A stretch of DNA of 64,000 bases from Lepidodermella squamata (Eukaryota; Gastrotricha), in the NCBI GenBank assembly GCA_047495785.1, contig JBLDXI010000023.1, positions 930,001 through 994,000 on the forward strand, read 5' to 3'. Positions within the stretch are counted from its first letter, which is position 1, and each line of letters starts with the position of its first letter. The notes beneath the pieces were generated by a model. That model was given only the letters and a program-made list of their open reading frames with translations. It had not been told where the DNA came from and made no database searches. Positions 61,538 through 64,000 of this stretch are shown here, piece after piece. Both the position numbers and the translations under genes were made by a program.

Positions 61538-63028
61538 ATGTTGTTTTTCCATACGTGGCACTATTGTATGCATGTGTATTTATCGGTAAATGGTAATCAT
61601 TGATATTAAAATCTTTAGCATGTTGTAAATGATTTGAAATGTCCAAAACTAGATGAAACGAATGATTTTCAGCTATTATTAAGTTATAAAAACACGATTC
61701 TACTACGGCATTGCCGAGCGTGGTCATCCAGGTTTGCCAAAGTGGTTTTTTCCCATCTGAGGAATTATGTTTTTCTTCTGCTCAATAACGTGACGCTATT
61801 GTATGTTCAAGTCAGCGTCGTGTATACATGGTCACCCAGTGTGGCATAGTGGCCACTGTTTACAGAGGCAAAGGATTTTCTGAATTCTGACAAAATCTCC
61901 CATCATTTCGAAATCTGGTTTTATCGTCCGAAGAAGGTGCTTCTTTGCCGATAATCATAGACATAATTTAGGACTGCTTACCCACGAGAAAAAGGGTGCT
62001 CTAAATTCTGAAGTCTAACATTTATTGTTCATTGATATCATATGAATAGGGGAGACGAAATATGAGAAAGTGCTACGCCATTGACGTCAGATGGTCAGCT
62101 GATTCATCAGCTCTTGGAGGAAATCTCAGTTAGCGCAGAGGCTATTATATTTTATTTTAATTTCCGGACGTGCCACAAGCACAAAAAAAAACCAGGCATC
62201 CAAATATATCGTCGAGAGCTCATTTCCTTGAGGTCTTATAGGCACTTGAACAGTTTGAAGGCTTTGAAGTTTGAGTTCGCTATTTCAGAAACAAAGCCAC
62301 CTTTTTGCTGGATCATTGCGAGGAAGTCGTGCAACCGCTTCATCTTCACCTCGCCATTGACTTCCAACAGCTTCGAATTCGCAAAATCTCAAAAATCAGT
62401 TGGCTGGGCATAGTTGAACGCTTTATGAAAGGCTGGTGGGGTTGATTGCAATGCTTCTTCATCTACAGTATGCCGAACAGTAAGCTCCTCGTCATGTCAA
62501 AACAAGCGCCATGCGTGGAAGAGCGTGGGTCGCAGTCGATAACAGGACCTGAAATTAAATTCGGTCAACACTGCCCGACTGAAGCAATAACACACGCATA
62601 ATAATACTTTGAGTGAGCTAAACATAGCTAGAAAAGGTTAAAATGAATGCAAAAAGTAGCAAAGCTATTTTTAGATGAGTATTATTACGCGAACGCTCTG
62701 TACTCTGTACTATCAGTCTCCCTCGCTTGCCCGAATCGTCGTTGCGACAGAAATTTGGCACTTGACGTGTCACGTCACGGTTAGCCATGCTGGTGAGGAG
62801 GATGGCGATACGGAAGTGAAACCAGGCTGGCAGTCATCGCCAATAAGGACAAGTAATCCTGTTTCATTCGATCAGATACTACAGCGTAAAAGTGAAGGTT
62901 CTTGTTAACGTAAATCACGCAAGTGAAGATCGTGACCATAAAAAGCTAGCTTTGGATAATTTATTCAATAAGCATTTAGGGATTTACCAATTCTTTGTTC
63001 AAATTTTCCGATTGTATTTGGTCTTGTA
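61538..63028. other. Intergenic region, no gene I can support
   Basis: About 61705-61850 is a diverged repeat of 61160-61290 (GCGTGGTC, GGTTTTTTC and TATGGTCACCCAGT in both). Around 62270-62400 a minus-strand frame reads LLEVNGEVKMKRLHDFLAMI, which looks protein-like but is short and unrecognised. Frames at 62081-62413 and 62675-62908 show no domains. Confidence 0.35.
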
Positions 63029-63270
63029 CATGACCTGGCGGTTCTTTTGACACCGAATTCGGGGCCACAAGGTCTGAGCAGGTCATTGAAAATGACAGTG
63101 AAATAACGTCGATTTTTTTGGATTAGGTATAGCCAAAAATCAGACCCGAGAATTGGACCTAATTATTAGACCCAGATTATGGCGTAATAATCGCAATTTC
63201 ACTGTTTTTTCTGTGCTTTCCTGGAAGTCTTTTGCCTAAAATTCGGTGTCAAAAGAACCGTCGAGTCATG
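63029..63270. mobile_element. 242-bp MITE with perfect 21-bp inner repeats
   Basis: CGGTTCTTTTGACACCGAATT (63038-63058, 21 bases) is exactly inverted at 63239-63259, and the flanking CATGAC extends the pairing at both ends with mismatches. No target duplication could be recognised. Confidence 0.7.
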
Positions 63271-63414
63271 GCCTACACTTTGCCGCCAGGCATTTTTCTC
63301 TACGACGCATCGTTTACCCGAAATACAAATTTCGGACAGACCCAGGATTTGGACCCGAATATCGGATCTCGCGGTCTATTTTGGCAGTTAAAGTGTTAAT
63401 ACATCGAGTGCGGA

Positions 63415-63672
63415 GAAATTGAAAATCAATATTAGAAGTTTCTAGCGATTACGGTTAGAGATCGAGACAGTTCACCAAGATGAAACAATATCTCCCCTAA
63501 GGGGTACTAAGGCGCCGGAGGGGCAAAAGTCAGTTTTTCTGACTTTTATTGGTTTTTCAACGGTTTCTATTAAATTCGACCACGTTGAGTTCAGCGCAAT
63601 TTACAGAGTCGCTCTAGCTTTCATAGCTTCTTGTCTACAATATAGGGAACGCTAGGATGACGCCGCTATGAC
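63415..63672. repeat. Single-arm copy of the 58519-59463 foldback family
   Basis: AAATCAATATTAGAAG, ACTAAGGCGCCGGAGGGGCA and GTTGAGTTCAGCGCAATTTA match the right arm of the large foldback (59031-59275) with about 20-25% differences by eye. The opposite arm is not seen here. Confidence 0.75.
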
Positions 63673-63774
63673 AACCATTTTAAAAAACAAGATTTCGGCT
63701 CTCACATCGCGAGCCTCTCTGAATGTCGCATTTTGTTAAATTCACCTTGTAATAACTCGGAAGGAGCTTGCCGG

Positions 63775-63945
63775 CGACTCGTCCGATCATATCCTGGGGG
63801 TTTAGCCGCTCAGAAAATCGTAAAACTACAGTTATCACGCCCGTCTGCATGGGTGGGGTTATTCTTCGCTTCACGAAAGCCGTGAAAACTGTTACTGCCT
63901 GAGTTTCTGAGCGGCTAAACCCCCAGGATATGATCGGACGAGTCG
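63775..63945. repeat. Perfect 42-bp inverted repeat with 87-bp loop
   Basis: 63775-63816 (starting CGACTCGTCCGATCATATCC) is exactly the reverse complement of 63904-63945. The perfect match suggests a young element or a functional stem. The loop has no coding content. Confidence 0.85.
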
Positions 63946-64000
63946 GGACAGACTGGGATAGACTGCATTAGCCCATTTTAGAGTGAAAATGTTCAACCGA

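Noticed and set aside
62081-62413. 110-codon plus-strand frame
   Set aside because: No domain, and the opposite strand looks equally or more protein-like over part of it, so neither is called.
1-64000. CRISPR arrays, rRNA genes, bacterial-type operons
   Set aside because: No regularly spaced direct repeats with unique spacers, no rRNA-like sequence, and the gene structures are eukaryotic.

Overview
The window is animal nuclear DNA at roughly 40% GC. Several genes have short GT-AG introns (48-61 bp, ending in forms such as TTTAG or TTCAG), AATAAA signals lie close behind stop codons, and the gene families are metazoan: Cys-loop ligand-gated ion channels, class C receptors, pepsin-like proteases, a sushi-domain protein and ankyrin proteins. 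DNA-transposon remnants are abundant. The tiny introns and compact spacing would suit an appendicularian tunicate (Oikopleura-like) or a nematode-like compact genome. I cannot fix the species from sequence alone.

About 0.9-39.3 kb is dominated by one multigene family: 14 apparently functional pentameric ligand-gated ion channel (pLGIC) subunits plus two pseudogenes. Thirteen intact copies are intronless, about 375-395 residues long, and have almost no M3-M4 cytoplasmic loop. By sequence they form group A (941, 9369, 16898), group B (3265, 6164, 20316, 24623 and both pseudogenes), group C (11309, 13468, 15541, 32044, 33671, 36216) and one divergent copy with an intron (38123). Group B genes share a promoter/leader module, and three group C genes share a different one. 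The order C-C-C-then-A/divergent occurs twice on opposite strands, which suggests an inverted segmental duplication. Inside the array sit a single-sushi membrane protein (18270), a small one-TM protein (19479) and a pair of ankyrin genes (28451, 29704).

About 39.7-51 kb holds three tandem secreted pepsin-like aspartic proteases with a class C (GABA-B-like) receptor between the second and third. About 52.5-55 kb has a second class C receptor on the minus strand. About 56-61 kb carries an inverted copy of the ankyrin pair. The upstream gene there has a clear signal-peptide exon, so it is probably a secreted or lumenal ankyrin protein.

The spacers hold a piggyBac-like element that split one channel gene with a clean 4-bp target duplication, a hAT element with an 8-bp target duplication, a Mutator-like (MULE) remnant, a LINE reverse-transcriptase remnant, at least five terminal-inverted-repeat MITE families, and a 945-bp foldback.

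Working hypothesis (inference): the channel array is a lineage-specific receptor expansion, comparable in architecture (tandem, intronless, derived Cys-loop subunits) to the chemotactile receptors of octopus. The neighbouring class C receptors and secreted proteases may belong to the same sensory or secretory biology, but nothing in the sequence proves that they work together.
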